From contig NZ_JBFQGA010000003.1 in assembly GCF_040932435.1 (NCBI RefSeq), forward strand, positions 186,001 through 250,000: DNA of 64,000 nt. Direction: 5' to 3'. The stretch's first letter is position 1. Each line of letters begins with the position of its first letter. Below are positions 8,272 to 16,750 of the stretch, piece after piece. This DNA comes from Kluyvera sp040932435 (lineage in GTDB: Bacteria; Pseudomonadota; Gammaproteobacteria; Enterobacterales; Enterobacteriaceae). Position numbers and translations under genes: made by a program. A model generated the notes under the pieces. It worked only from the letters and a program-made list of their open reading frames with translations, was not told the DNA's origin and did no database searches.

Positions 8272-9111
8272 ATGAGGCAACCTAAGATGATCAGCATGGA
8301 AATCAACACCGCCAGAGAACAACAGCTCTTCAACGGTAAGAATTTTCATGTCTTCATCTACAACAAAACGGAAAGCATCAGTGGGCTACACCAGCATGAT
8401 TACTATGAGTTCACTATCGTTCTGACCGGGCGGTACTATCAGGTCATCAACGGTAAACGGGTTATGCTGGAGCGCGGAGACTTTGTCTTCATCCCTATGG
8501 GTTCTCATCATCAGAGCTTTTATGAGTTCGGTGCGACGCGAATCTTAAACGTTGGGATCAGCAAAGACTTCTTCGACACCCATTATCAGCCACTGGTCCC
8601 GTTCGCTCTGGTTGCTTCGCAAGTCTATTCGATCAAATGCACGTTTCTTAGCTACATTGAGTCGGTAATTGCATCACTTCACTTTCGTGAGACGGAATTT
8701 GACGAATTTATTGAGCTGGTTTCCTTCTATGTGATTAATCGTCTGCGACATCACCGTGAAGAACAGGCGCAGGATGTTACGCCGCCGTGGTTAAAATCCA
8801 CCGTTGAAGCCATGCACGATAAATTAAAATTTGGTGAAGGTGCATTGGAAAATATGGTCGAGTTATCCGGGAAAACCCAGGAATATTTAACTCGCGCTAC
8901 CCAACGCTACTATGGCAAAACGCCAATGCAGATTATTAATGACATCCGCATTAATTTTGCCAAGAAACAGTTGGAAATAACCAACTACTCGGTAACCGAT
9001 ATTGCGTATGAATCCGGTTATAGCAGCCCAAGTTTGTTTATTAAAACATTCAAAAAGCTGACCTCATTCACGCCAAGCAATTATCGTAAGAAGCTGACGG
9101 TTATCAAATAA
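8272..9111 (+). CDS. chbR: AraC-family dual regulator of the chb operon, ChbR
   Basis: Represses chb without inducer and activates it with CRP when the monodeacetylated chitobiose phosphate made by ChbG accumulates. 279 residues. N-terminal cupin (residues 10-130, with LHQHDYYEF) and a C-terminal AraC double HTH (about 185-275, ending FKKLTSFTPSNYRKKL). The ATG at 8272 aligns with the E. coli start (MRQP against MMQP); ATG 8287 also has a plausible ribosome site (GAGG), so the start is slightly uncertain. It lies inside the operon between chbA and chbF, as in E. coli. Confidence 0.94.
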   Translation: MRQPKMISMEINTAREQQLFNGKNFHVFIYNKTESISGLHQHDYYEFTIVLTGRYYQVINGKRVMLERGDFVFIPMGSHHQSFYEFGATRILNVGISKDFFDTHYQPLVPFALVASQVYSIKCTFLSYIESVIASLHFRETEFDEFIELVSFYVINRLRHHREEQAQDVTPPWLKSTVEAMHDKLKFGEGALENMVELSGKTQEYLTRATQRYYGKTPMQIINDIRINFAKKQLEITNYSVTDIAYESGYSSPSLFIKTFKKLTSFTPSNYRKKLTVIK

Positions 9112-9158
9112 CGCACTGCGATATTATTTCGTAGATCTGAGACAAAGAATTTAGCTCG

Positions 9159-9173
9159 CCGCATATTATGCGG
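9159..9173 (+). repeat. Small hairpin in the chbR-chbF gap
   Basis: CCGCATA / TATGCGG inverted repeat around one base within the 107-bp chbR-chbF spacer. No T run; likely a transcript-stability element at most. Confidence 0.4.
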
Positions 9174-9218
9174 AGGGTAAACCACGTTTAGCTTGTGGAT
9201 CTCTAGGGAGAAAAAGAT

Positions 9219-10565
9219 ATGAGCCAGAAATTAAAAGTTGTTACGATTGGTGGTGGTAGCAGCTATACGCCAGAATTACTGGAAGGTTTTCTCAAACGTT
9301 ATCACGAACTGCCGGTTAGCGAATTGTGGCTGGTGGATGTAGAAGGCGGGCAGGAGAAGCTGGATATTATTCACGCTCTGTGCCAGCGCATGGTAGAAAA
9401 AGCCGGCGTGCCAATGAAGGTCTACAAAACGCTTAATCGCCGTGAAGCCCTTGAAGGCGCAGATTTTGTGACCACCCAGCTGCGTGTCGGTCAGCTTAAA
9501 GCCCGTGAGCAAGATGAGCGTATCCCGCTGAGCCACGGCTATCTGGGTCAGGAAACTAACGGTGCTGGCGGCCTGTTTAAAGGTCTGCGTACAATCCCTG
9601 TTATTTTCGACATCATTAAAGACGTGCAGGACGTTTGCCCTAACGCGTGGGTTATCAACTTTACCAACCCAGCCGGTATGGTCACCGAAGCGGTTTATCG
9701 TCATACCAACTTCAAGCGCTTTATCGGTGTTTGTAACATTCCAATCGGTATGAAAATGTTCATTACCGACGTGCTGCGTTTAAACGAGAGCGATGACCTG
9801 TCTATCGATCTGTTCGGTCTGAACCACATGGTCTTTATTCGCGACGTGCTGGTGAACGGCGAATCACGCTTTGCTGAACTGTTGGACGGCGTGGCCTCTG
9901 GTACGCTCTCTGCCAACACCGTGAAAAACATCTTCGATATGCCGTTCAGTGAAGGGCTTATTCGCTCCCTGAATCTGCTGCCATGCTCTTACCTGCTGTA
10001 CTATTTCAAGCAAAAAGAGATGCTGGCTATCGAAATGGGCGAGTATTACAAAGGCGGCGCACGTGCGCAGGTTGTGCAGAAAGTTGAAAAGCAGCTGTTC
10101 GAACTGTACAAAAATCCGGATCTGAACGTGAAGCCGAAAGAGCTGGAGCAGCGCGGCGGTGCCTACTACTCCGACGCGGCGTGCGAAGTCATCAACGCTA
10201 TCTATAACGATAAGCAGACCGAGCACTACGTTAACATTCCGCATCACGGCCATATCGATAACATCCCGGCAGACTGGTCTATCGAAGTGACCTCTATTCT
10301 TGGTCGCGACGGCGCGAAACCGCATCCACGCGTCACGCACTTTGATGAAAAAGTGCTGGGTCTTATTCACACCATCAAAGGCTTTGAGATTGCCGCAAGC
10401 CATGCCGCGCTGAGCGGCGAGTTTAACGATGTGCTGCTGGCGCTGAACTTGAGCCCGCTAATCCACTCTGACAAAGATGCAGAGATCCTGGCGCGCGAAT
10501 TGATTCTGGCCCATGAAAAATGGCTGCCGAACTTCGCTGCCACCGTGGAGAAGCTGAAAAAGTGA
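9219..10565 (+). CDS. chbF: 6-phospho-beta-glucosidase / diacetylchitobiose-6-phosphate hydrolase ChbF (GH4)
   Basis: Cytoplasmic GH4 hydrolase that splits chitobiose 6-phosphate after ChbG deacetylation, and also cellobiose 6-phosphate. GH4 enzymes use NAD+ and Mn2+ in a redox-elimination mechanism. 448 residues (E. coli 450). The N-terminal Rossmann motif IGGGSSYTPELL starts near residue 10, VINFTNPAG lies near residue 150, and VCNIPIG near 172 supplies the conserved Cys-Asn of the metal and sugar site. AGGGAG precedes the ATG. Confidence 0.96.
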   Translation: MSQKLKVVTIGGGSSYTPELLEGFLKRYHELPVSELWLVDVEGGQEKLDIIHALCQRMVEKAGVPMKVYKTLNRREALEGADFVTTQLRVGQLKAREQDERIPLSHGYLGQETNGAGGLFKGLRTIPVIFDIIKDVQDVCPNAWVINFTNPAGMVTEAVYRHTNFKRFIGVCNIPIGMKMFITDVLRLNESDDLSIDLFGLNHMVFIRDVLVNGESRFAELLDGVASGTLSANTVKNIFDMPFSEGLIRSLNLLPCSYLLYYFKQKEMLAIEMGEYYKGGARAQVVQKVEKQLFELYKNPDLNVKPKELEQRGGAYYSDAACEVINAIYNDKQTEHYVNIPHHGHIDNIPADWSIEVTSILGRDGAKPHPRVTHFDEKVLGLIHTIKGFEIAASHAALSGEFNDVLLALNLSPLIHSDKDAEILARELILAHEKWLPNFAATVEKLKK

Positions 10566-10576
10566 CAGGAGGCATG

Positions 10577-11332
10577 ATGGAACGTTTATTAATCGTAAAT
10601 GCCGATGATTTTGGTCTGAGCAAAGGGCAGAACTACGGGATTCTCGATGCCTGCAAAAATGGACTGGTCACCTCAACAACCGCGCTGGTAAACGGCGCGG
10701 CTATCGACCACGCGGCGTATCTTAGCCATCGTACGCCGGAGTTAGCGGTTGGCATGCACTTTGTGCTGACGCTAGGCGAGCCGCTGTCGCCAATGCCTGG
10801 GCTGACCCGCGAGGGAAAACTCGGCAAGTGGATTTGGCAGATGGCGGAAGAAGACGCGTTGCCGTTAGATGAGATTGCCCATGAGCTGGAGTGTCAGTAC
10901 AACCGTTTCGTTGAGCTATTCGACGCGGAGCCAACGCACTTTGATAGCCATCATCACGTGCATATGATCCCGCAGATTTTCCCGCTGGTGGCGGAATTTG
11001 CGAAATCAAAAGGCATTGCGATGCGTATTGACCGCTCCATCCCGTATCCGTTTGAGATCCCGCATGGCCTTCGCAGCAGTGAGGGCTTTAGCAGTGAATT
11101 CTACGGTGAGGCGATTTCTGAAGAGCTGTTCCTGCAAACGCTGGATAGCTCAGTTGCCCGCGATGAACAGTCTGTAGAAGTGATGTGCCACCCGGCGTTT
11201 GTGGATAACACGATTATGGGCAGCGCATATTGCTACCCGCGCTTGGCGGAACTGGATGTATTGACCTCGGCATCGCTGAAATATGCGATTGCGGAACGAG
11301 GTTATCGTCTCGGTACTTACCGCGACGTGTAA
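10577..11332 (+). CDS. chbG: Chitooligosaccharide deacetylase ChbG
   Basis: Removes one acetyl group from chitobiose 6-phosphate, producing the inducer for ChbR and the substrate for ChbF. The frame opens at 10520 inside chbF, but AGGAGG at 10567-10572 and the E. coli N-terminus (MERLLIVNADDFG) support the ATG at 10577 (a tandem ATG at 10574 is also possible). 251 residues. YdjC-family metal motifs: NADDFG at residues 8-13 and DSHHHVHM near residue 124. Last gene of the operon. Confidence 0.95.
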   Translation: MERLLIVNADDFGLSKGQNYGILDACKNGLVTSTTALVNGAAIDHAAYLSHRTPELAVGMHFVLTLGEPLSPMPGLTREGKLGKWIWQMAEEDALPLDEIAHELECQYNRFVELFDAEPTHFDSHHHVHMIPQIFPLVAEFAKSKGIAMRIDRSIPYPFEIPHGLRSSEGFSSEFYGEAISEELFLQTLDSSVARDEQSVEVMCHPAFVDNTIMGSAYCYPRLAELDVLTSASLKYAIAERGYRLGTYRDV

Positions 11333-11352
11333 GAAATTAACCCCCTCAACCC

Positions 11353-11385
11353 TTGCCCGGCAGCGAACCTGTCGGGCCTTTTTGT
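11353..11385 (+). terminator. chb operon terminator
   Basis: GCCCGGCAG (11355-11363) pairs with CTGTCGGGC (11369-11377, one G-U pair), then CCTTTTT. Confidence 0.85.
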
Positions 11386-11462
11386 GTATGACGCGCCCGC
11401 GCTAATCCTGCTATGATAAGACTTTCCTGTTTTGTCATTAATGATTGTGAATTTAACTGCTT

Positions 11463-11702
11463 ATGAAACCGCTTCGCCAACAAAAACGGCAGATTATCAG
11501 CTATGTACCGCGTACCGAACCTGCTCCGCCAGACCATGCCGTGAAGGTAGAAGGTTTTCGCGATGTCTGGATGCTGCGTGGGAAATATGTGGCATTTGTG
11601 CTGATGGGCAGCGCGTTTCAGCGCTCGCAGGCGTTCAGTATTCCTGAGTCGGCCCAGCGTTGGGCGGTGCAGATACGTCAGGATGGCGAAATCAACGCGT
11701 AG
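11463..11702 (+). CDS. cedA: Cell division activator CedA
   Basis: 79-residue protein very close to E. coli CedA (conserved RQIISYVPRTEPAPP, DVWMLRGKYVAFVLMG and PESAQRWA). CedA was named for restoring division in an over-replicating dnaAcos mutant and was later shown to bind RNA polymerase and affect transcription. An in-frame TAA just upstream (11454-11456) leaves the ATG at 11463 as the only reasonable start, although the ribosome site is poor. In E. coli katE precedes it; katE is absent here. Confidence 0.93.
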   Translation: MKPLRQQKRQIISYVPRTEPAPPDHAVKVEGFRDVWMLRGKYVAFVLMGSAFQRSQAFSIPESAQRWAVQIRQDGEINA

Positions 11703-11724
11703 CCAGATACGCGGACCGAATAGA

Positions 11725-11757
11725 AAAAAGCCGCTGAGTTTACTCAGCGGCTTTTAT
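11725..11757. terminator. Bidirectional terminator after cedA
   Basis: AAGCCGCTGAGT / ACTCAGCGGCTT hairpin with A6 before and TTTTATTTTT after; it can serve cedA (plus) and tcyP (minus). Confidence 0.8.
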
Positions 11758-11770
11758 TTTTGAATCACCG

Positions 11771-11808
11771 TGTAGGCCGGATGAAGCGATTACACCGCCA
11801 TCCGGCAC
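11771..11808. repeat. REP-type palindromic element
   Basis: TGTAGGCCGGATGAAGCG and CCATCCGGCACAC form the imperfect GCCGGATG / CATCCGGC palindrome of enterobacterial REP (PU) sequences, directly after the tcyP stop. Confidence 0.75.
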
Positions 11809-11812
11809 ACTG

Positions 11813-13204
11813 TTAGCGATGTGCCAATTCGGCATCTTCTTCGCTGTTGAGGATCTCTTTGTCGGTCTGGCGCAGCCACTGGCTGGTCAGAGTACCGGCA
11901 GTCATCGAGCCGCTGACGTTAAGCGCGGTACGACCCATGTCGATAAGCGGTTCAACGGAAATCAGCAATGCAACCAGAGTAACCGGCAGCCCCATCGCTG
12001 GCAGCACGATCAGGGCAGCAAACGTTGCACCACCGCCGACGCCGGCAACCCCTGCGGAACTGATAGTGACCATCCCGACAAGCGTGGCAATCCACAGCGG
12101 ATCCAGCGGGTTAATGCCCACGGTTGGCGCAACCATCACCGCCAGCATTGCCGGGTACAGACCCGCACAGCCGTTCTGACCAATGGTGGCACCAAAGGAT
12201 GCAGAGAAGCTGGCGATAGATTCCGGCACGCCAAGACGACGGGTTTGCGCTTCCACGTTCAGGGGAATAGAAGCGGCGCTGGAGCGGCTGGTGAAAGCAA
12301 AGGTCAGTACCGGCCATACTTTACGGAAGTATTTCAGCGGGCTCACACCGTTCACGCCCAGTAGAATGCCGTGGACCACAAACATGATGAGCAGACCGAG
12401 ATAAGAGGCGACCACGAAGCTGCCGAGCTTGATGATGTCCTGCAGGTTGGAGCCTGCAACGACTTTGGTCATCAGCGCCAGCACACCGTAAGGGGTCAGT
12501 TGCATCACCAGGCGAACCAGCTTCATCACCCAACCCTGCAGGGTGTCGATGGCGGTGAGAACGCGTTGGCCTTTCGGCGCGTCGTCTTTCAGCAGTTTAA
12601 GCGCTGCGACGCCCAGGAAGGCGGCGAAGATCACCACACTAATGATTGACGTTGGGTTAGCCCCGGTCAGGTCAGCAAACGGGTTTTTCGGCACGAAGGA
12701 GAGCAGCAGTTGCGGTACGCTCAGATCGGCGACTTTACCGGCGTAGGTGCTCTGAATCGCATTCAGACGTGCGGTTTCCGCCGTACCCTGTACCAGACCT
12801 TCAGCGGTCAGGCCAAACAGGTTCGTCACCAGAACACCAACAAGGGCGGCAATCAACGTGGTGAACAGCAGCGTACCGATAGTCAGAATACTGATTTTAC
12901 CCAGCTGAGAGGCGTTATGCAGACGGGCAACCGCACTCAGAATGGAGGCGAAGACCAGCGGCATGACGATCATTTGCAGCAGTTGCACATAGCCATTACC
13001 GACCACGTTAAACCACTGGATGGAATCTTTCAGTACCGGATTATCGGAACCATAGATAAGTTGCAGTGCGAGTCCAAAGACCACACCCATAACCAGACCG
13101 ACCAAAACCTTTTTGGCCAGGCTCCACTGTTTGTGGCGAGTCTGCGCCAATGCAAACAGCAATACGACGAACACGATAATGTTCGCGACTAGTGGAAAGT
13201 TCAT
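11813..13204 (-). CDS. tcyP: L-cystine sodium/dicarboxylate-type symporter TcyP
   Basis: Inner-membrane L-cystine importer (formerly YdjN) of the dicarboxylate/amino acid:cation symporter family. The frame opens at 13279 but similarity begins at MNFPLVANIIVF; the ATG at 13204 follows AGGAG and gives 463 residues, the E. coli length. About nine hydrophobic segments; the re-entrant-loop motif TSRSSAASIPLN near residue 305 and GVAGVGGGATFAALIVLPAMG near 385 are family marks. In E. coli it belongs to the CysB regulon; no CysB site could be placed by eye in the 177-bp upstream gap. Confidence 0.96.
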   Translation of the reverse strand: MNFPLVANIIVFVVLLFALAQTRHKQWSLAKKVLVGLVMGVVFGLALQLIYGSDNPVLKDSIQWFNVVGNGYVQLLQMIVMPLVFASILSAVARLHNASQLGKISILTIGTLLFTTLIAALVGVLVTNLFGLTAEGLVQGTAETARLNAIQSTYAGKVADLSVPQLLLSFVPKNPFADLTGANPTSIISVVIFAAFLGVAALKLLKDDAPKGQRVLTAIDTLQGWVMKLVRLVMQLTPYGVLALMTKVVAGSNLQDIIKLGSFVVASYLGLLIMFVVHGILLGVNGVSPLKYFRKVWPVLTFAFTSRSSAASIPLNVEAQTRRLGVPESIASFSASFGATIGQNGCAGLYPAMLAVMVAPTVGINPLDPLWIATLVGMVTISSAGVAGVGGGATFAALIVLPAMGLPVTLVALLISVEPLIDMGRTALNVSGSMTAGTLTSQWLRQTDKEILNSEEDAELAHR

Positions 13205-13381
13205 CCCCATTCTCCTGAAGTATTTTTCACGCCGTCCGCTGCTGTGTGAAGTCGCTGCGGCGTGTTCTTTTTTGAACAAATCAGTAAAGATTTGTCTGGA
13301 TGTGAGAAGGGTAACAGAACTGGGATTACACGCTTATATCCAAATGGAATTGATTATACCAAAAGTGTGATTAGTGCCTGA

Positions 13382-13972
13382 TTATTGCTCAGCTCGGCGA
13401 TTAATGAAGCGATTGAAGTCGGTTTGCAGCATATTGATAACCGATGAAGACCAGCGCACGGCGCTGTTTTCCGGCAGCGATTGCGGCATAAATACGGCGT
13501 AGGCGAACAGCGCCATACACAACACACGCTCCAGTTGATTCCCTTTGCGCGGGGCGAGAATAGGCAAACGAAAACGCCAGCGGCACGGCCATAGCAGCGG
13601 GACGCCTGCAGGCGTGAGCATATCGGCAAGGATGTGACTCAGATAGCCCAGCACCATGCCTTGCACCGCGTCGGCGGGAACAATCCAGCTATCGGGCACT
13701 TTGAGATAGAACAGGGTCAGGGCGGCGAATACCGCCAGCAGGCTGTGCGTAAAGCCCCGATGACCGAACATGCGAGCAATGGGTTTTGATAGCCAACTGA
13801 GCCGCTGGCCAAGCAATGAGCGCGGGTGGTCTATATCCGGGAGCAGACAGGTCAATATCGCTGACGGCACGATGTGCCACCAGTCACCTTGCGCCAACAC
13901 TGGCGTCAGTTCGGCATTTTTAGCAAACACCGCGCAGGCGATGGAAAAGAGCAGATGACCTTCCGCCGTCAT
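13382..13972 (-). CDS. ydjM: LexA-regulated inner-membrane protein YdjM
   Basis: 196 residues, same length as E. coli YdjM and nearly identical through the first half. Belongs to the YdjM / LexA-binding inner-membrane metal-dependent hydrolase family (DUF457): HLLFSIA, DIDHP, FGHRGFTHS and LGYLSHILADMLTPAGVPLLWP supply His and Asp residues resembling a membrane metallohydrolase site; four or more hydrophobic segments. The frame extends to an ATG at 13984, but MTAEGHLLF (13972) matches E. coli. A consensus SOS box lies just upstream, so DNA-damage induction is expected. Biochemical role unknown. Confidence 0.92.
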   Translation of the reverse strand: MTAEGHLLFSIACAVFAKNAELTPVLAQGDWWHIVPSAILTCLLPDIDHPRSLLGQRLSWLSKPIARMFGHRGFTHSLLAVFAALTLFYLKVPDSWIVPADAVQGMVLGYLSHILADMLTPAGVPLLWPCRWRFRLPILAPRKGNQLERVLCMALFAYAVFMPQSLPENSAVRWSSSVINMLQTDFNRFINRRAEQ

Positions 13973-13989
13973 GATAAAACCCATTGTTC

Positions 13990-14005
13990 TGTAAATTCAT
14001 ACAGT
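13990..14005 (-). promoter_or_regulatory. SOS (LexA) box of ydjM
   Basis: CTGTAAATTCATACAG matches CTGT-N8-ACAG exactly and overlaps a TATACT -10 (minus strand, 14009-14004), placing LexA over the ydjM promoter. Confidence 0.88.
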
Positions 14006-14061
14006 ATAGGGTTTTTATACAGTAGGCGGAAGAGGTTACAGTGTAACTCTTTGTCAAAAAA

Positions 14062-14823
14062 TTAACGTGCTAGCCAGCCGCCATCAACCGCTACGGTGTA
14101 GCCATTGATATAGTCTGAAGCTTTCGAGGCTAGGAACACCACCGGGCCTTTTAGGTCTTCCGGCGTGCCCCAGCGACAGGCAGGGATACGGTCGAGGATC
14201 TCTTTGTTTCGTTCGGCATCGTCACGTAGCTGCTGCGTGTTATTAGTCGCCATATAACCCGGGGCGATGGCGTTCACGTTGATACCATGCTGCGCCCATT
14301 CATTCGCTAACAGACGGGTGATCCCTAAGACACCGCTTTTTGAGGCGGTGTAGGATGGCACACGGATGCCGCCCTGGAAAGAGAGCATCGAGGCAATATT
14401 AATAATTTTTCCGCCGCCGCCTTGAGCCAGAAACTGTTTCGCTACTGCCTGTGAAAGGAAGAACACCGATTTCAGGTTCAGGTTCATCACGTCATCCCAG
14501 TTTTTTTCGCTGAAGCTGAGCGCGTCTTCGCGACGGATAGTCCCGGCGTTGTTAACCAGAATATCGATACGGCCAGCCGCCGCTACGGCTGCGGGGATGA
14601 TATCGGCGAGGCTCTCAGACTGGCTGAGATCGGCCTGAATCGCGAACAAACGACGGCCCAGCGCCGCGACTTTATCCGCCGTTTCCTGCGGCAGACTGCG
14701 GCTAACGCTGACGATATCGCAACCGGCTTCCGCCAGCCCTAGCGCCATACCTTGGCCCAAACCTTTATCACACCCGGTGACGAGCGCCACCTTACCTTGC
14801 AGATTGAAAGCATCGAGAATCAT
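14062..14823 (-). CDS. kduD: 2-dehydro-3-deoxy-D-gluconate 5-dehydrogenase KduD
   Basis: Short-chain dehydrogenase reducing 2,5-diketo-3-deoxygluconate (DKII) to KDG with NADH, in breakdown of pectin and other hexuronate-containing polysaccharides. 253 residues, exactly E. coli KduD length and very similar to it. TGCDKGLGQG cofactor motif near residue 16, NNAG near 90, catalytic Ser in IASMLSFQGG, and YTASK near 157. E. coli carries kduD beside kduI at another locus; here it stands alone between ydjM and hxpB. A textbook KdgR operator upstream supports the substrate assignment. Confidence 0.93.
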   Translation of the reverse strand: MILDAFNLQGKVALVTGCDKGLGQGMALGLAEAGCDIVSVSRSLPQETADKVAALGRRLFAIQADLSQSESLADIIPAAVAAAGRIDILVNNAGTIRREDALSFSEKNWDDVMNLNLKSVFFLSQAVAKQFLAQGGGGKIINIASMLSFQGGIRVPSYTASKSGVLGITRLLANEWAQHGINVNAIAPGYMATNNTQQLRDDAERNKEILDRIPACRWGTPEDLKGPVVFLASKASDYINGYTVAVDGGWLAR

Positions 14824-14907
14824 GTCGACCCCTGTATACGTTTTTTATCGTTATGAGATGACCTACCGAGCAAAGCATAGAAGGGGGAAATGGAAAATTC
14901 AAATAAA

Positions 14908-14926
14908 AATAAAACGTCGTTTCATT
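14908..14926 (-). promoter_or_regulatory. KdgR operator upstream of kduD
   Basis: AATGAAACGACGTTTTATT (minus strand) matches every position of the KdgR consensus AATRAAAYRNYRTTTYATT, about 85 bp before the kduD start. Confidence 0.82.
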
Positions 14927-14975
14927 TTTATGATTGAGTTGGCATTTGCGGGCACCGTTCGTGCCCGCATCACGA

Positions 14976-15644
14976 TTACCCGAGCAGGTTTTCGCGGGTG
15001 AGGGATTCAAGGGACAGCAGTTTGACATCCGCGAGGCTAAAGCGTGGGTCCATCTGGCTTTCAGCGGCAGGCACCACAATCGAGCGCATGCGAGCGGCTT
15101 TGCTGGCAATCATGCCGTTAACGGAATCTTCCAGCGCCACGCAGCACAGCGGATCGACGCCAAGTTCGGCGGCACAGTTGAGGTAAACCTGTGGATGCGG
15201 CTTGCTGTACGCCAGCGTATCGGCGGAGGCCAGCGCGTCGAACTGTCCGCGCAGGTCGAACATGGTCAATACTTTTTCCAGCATGTGCAACGGTGAGGCG
15301 GAAGCCAGCCCAACTTTTAGGCCTTCGGCTTTACACAATGCCACCGCTTCGCGCACGCCGGGCAGCAACGGACGAGACTCTTCAACTAGGGCAATCACGC
15401 GGGCAATCATACGCTGCACGACGGTAGCGCGGTCTGGACCGCTCCACGGCTGCTGGGAAAACCACAAATCGACCACCAGATCGATACGTAAACCGCGTGT
15501 ATCGGGAAGCTCATGGCGACGGCTAAAGTCGACGCCCAGTTCGCTGAGAACTTCATGCTCGGCACGATCCCACAATGGTTCGGAATCGATCAATAATCCA
15601 TCCATGTCGAAAATGGCGGCTCGTATTTGGCGCTCGGCGGACAT
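14976..15644 (-). CDS. hxpB: Hexitol/2-deoxyglucose-6-phosphate phosphatase HxpB (YniC)
   Basis: HAD-superfamily sugar-phosphate phosphatase of the beta-phosphoglucomutase-like group. 222 residues, as E. coli HxpB. The ATG at 15644 (MSAERQIRAA) follows AAAGGAGAGG; the frame continues to 15680 but without family similarity. HAD motif I FDMDGLLID (nucleophile Asp13), motif II LASASP, motif III near YSKPHPQVY and motif IV ALEDSVNGMIA are all intact. The E. coli enzyme dephosphorylates 2-deoxyglucose-6-P, mannitol-1-P, sorbitol-6-P and related substrates. A TGCGGGCAC hairpin (14947-14969) lies after the stop. Confidence 0.94.
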   Translation of the reverse strand: MSAERQIRAAIFDMDGLLIDSEPLWDRAEHEVLSELGVDFSRRHELPDTRGLRIDLVVDLWFSQQPWSGPDRATVVQRMIARVIALVEESRPLLPGVREAVALCKAEGLKVGLASASPLHMLEKVLTMFDLRGQFDALASADTLAYSKPHPQVYLNCAAELGVDPLCCVALEDSVNGMIASKAARMRSIVVPAAESQMDPRFSLADVKLLSLESLTRENLLG

Positions 15645-15767
15645 AACTACCTCTCCTTTAAGATAACGAATGCAGGGCAATGGTATATCATATCAAGCGT
15701 ATACTCGTCGTCTTTCAGATAGACTTAGGATGAGTCCTGAACCAAAGCGTCTACACAAGGGGAACCC

Positions 15768-16304
15768 ATGACGTATCAACAAGCTGGACGCATTGCCATT
15801 TTAAAGCGTATTGCCGGGTGGATTATTTTCATACCCGCGCTGGTTTCGACACTGATTTCAGTGCTGAAATTCATGTACGAGCACAGTGCAAAACAGCCGG
15901 GCATCGATGCCGTGATGATGGATTTTGTTCACGTCATGGTGGATATGATGCGTTTCAATACGCCATTTTTGAATCTTTTCTGGTACAACTCGCCGCAGCC
16001 AGACTTCCAAAATGGGCTAAATATTTTGTTCTGGGTGATCTACGCGCTGATTTTTGTCGCGCTGGCTCTGCAGGATTCCGGTGCGCGCATGGCGCGACAG
16101 GCGAAGCATCTTCGTGAAGGGGTAGAAGATCAGCTGATTCTGGAAAAAGCCAAAGGGGCGGAAGGGTTAAGCCGTGAAGCGCTGGAAGCACGCGTGGAAG
16201 TGCCGCGTCATACCATCTTGGTGCAATTTTTCCCGCTCTACATTTTGCCGATTATCGTGATTGTTATCGGCTACTTTGTCTTAAAGGTGCTGGGTTTTCT
16301 CTAA
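15768..16304 (+). CDS. yniB: Conserved inner-membrane protein YniB
   Basis: 178 residues, the E. coli length; function unknown. Hydrophobic segments near residues 15-35 (IAGWIIFIPALVSTLISVL), 85-100 (ILFWVIYALIFVALAL) and 150-175 (FFPLYILPIIVIVIGYFVL) with a charged central part. AAGGGG precedes the ATG. It is divergent from hxpB. It is the last gene of the astD-yniB colinear block: beyond it the gene order jumps to yciA. Confidence 0.92.
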   Translation: MTYQQAGRIAILKRIAGWIIFIPALVSTLISVLKFMYEHSAKQPGIDAVMMDFVHVMVDMMRFNTPFLNLFWYNSPQPDFQNGLNILFWVIYALIFVALALQDSGARMARQAKHLREGVEDQLILEKAKGAEGLSREALEARVEVPRHTILVQFFPLYILPIIVIVIGYFVLKVLGFL

Positions 16305-16331
16305 AAACAAACAGCCCGGCGATGCCGGGCT
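16305..16331 (-). terminator. Terminator at the yniB / yciA convergence
   Basis: AGCCCGGC / GCCGGGCT hairpin (16313-16331). On the minus strand it is followed by GTTTGTTTTT, so it mainly ends the yciCBA transcript. Confidence 0.75.
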
Positions 16332-16336
16332 GATGA

Positions 16337-16735
16337 TTAGATGTTTGGAATGGCGCGTGGTTTGCCTTGAGGGTCTACCGCGACGTAAATAAATAGCGCC
16401 TCGGTGGCCTTGTAGCGCTGTCCGATAGGCTCTGATGAAACCTTCTTGACCCACACCTCAATATTAACGGTGACGGAAGTGTTGCCCCGTTTTACGCAGC
16501 GTGCGTAGCAGCACACCACGTCACCTACCGCGACAGGTCGCAGAAAGGTCATGCCATCTACCCGAACGGTAACAACCCGCCCGTGTGCCACTTCCTTCGC
16601 CAGTATGGCGCCACCAATATCCATTTGCGACATAAGCCAACCGCCGAAAATATCACCGTTGGCATTGGTATCCGCGGGCATCGCTAATGTGCGTAATACC
16701 AGCTCACCCTGAGGAGCGTCATTTTGCTGTGTCAT
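16337..16735 (-). CDS. yciA: Acyl-CoA thioesterase YciA
   Basis: Hotdog-fold thioesterase active on a wide range of acyl-CoAs. 132 residues, as in E. coli. TNANGDIFGGWLMSQMDIGG (residues 23-42) carries the catalytic Asn and Asp of the BFIT/YciA family, and RVDGMTFLRPVAVGDVV follows. Last gene of a minus-strand group yciC-yciB-yciA; 15 bp separate it from yciB, and close linkage to two membrane proteins suggests a membrane-lipid or acyl-CoA clearing role. Confidence 0.95.
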   Translation of the reverse strand: MTQQNDAPQGELVLRTLAMPADTNANGDIFGGWLMSQMDIGGAILAKEVAHGRVVTVRVDGMTFLRPVAVGDVVCCYARCVKRGNTSVTVNIEVWVKKVSSEPIGQRYKATEALFIYVAVDPQGKPRAIPNI

Positions 16736-16750
16736 TCTTGTTCTCTGTAC

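Noticed and set aside
11819..12364. 181-codon frame opposite tcyP
   Set aside because: Antisense shadow of a well-supported transporter; composition is low-complexity and there is no ribosome site.
14947..14969. TGCGGGCAC hairpin as an intrinsic terminator of hxpB
   Set aside because: Good stem but no T run on either side; mentioned only in the hxpB entry.
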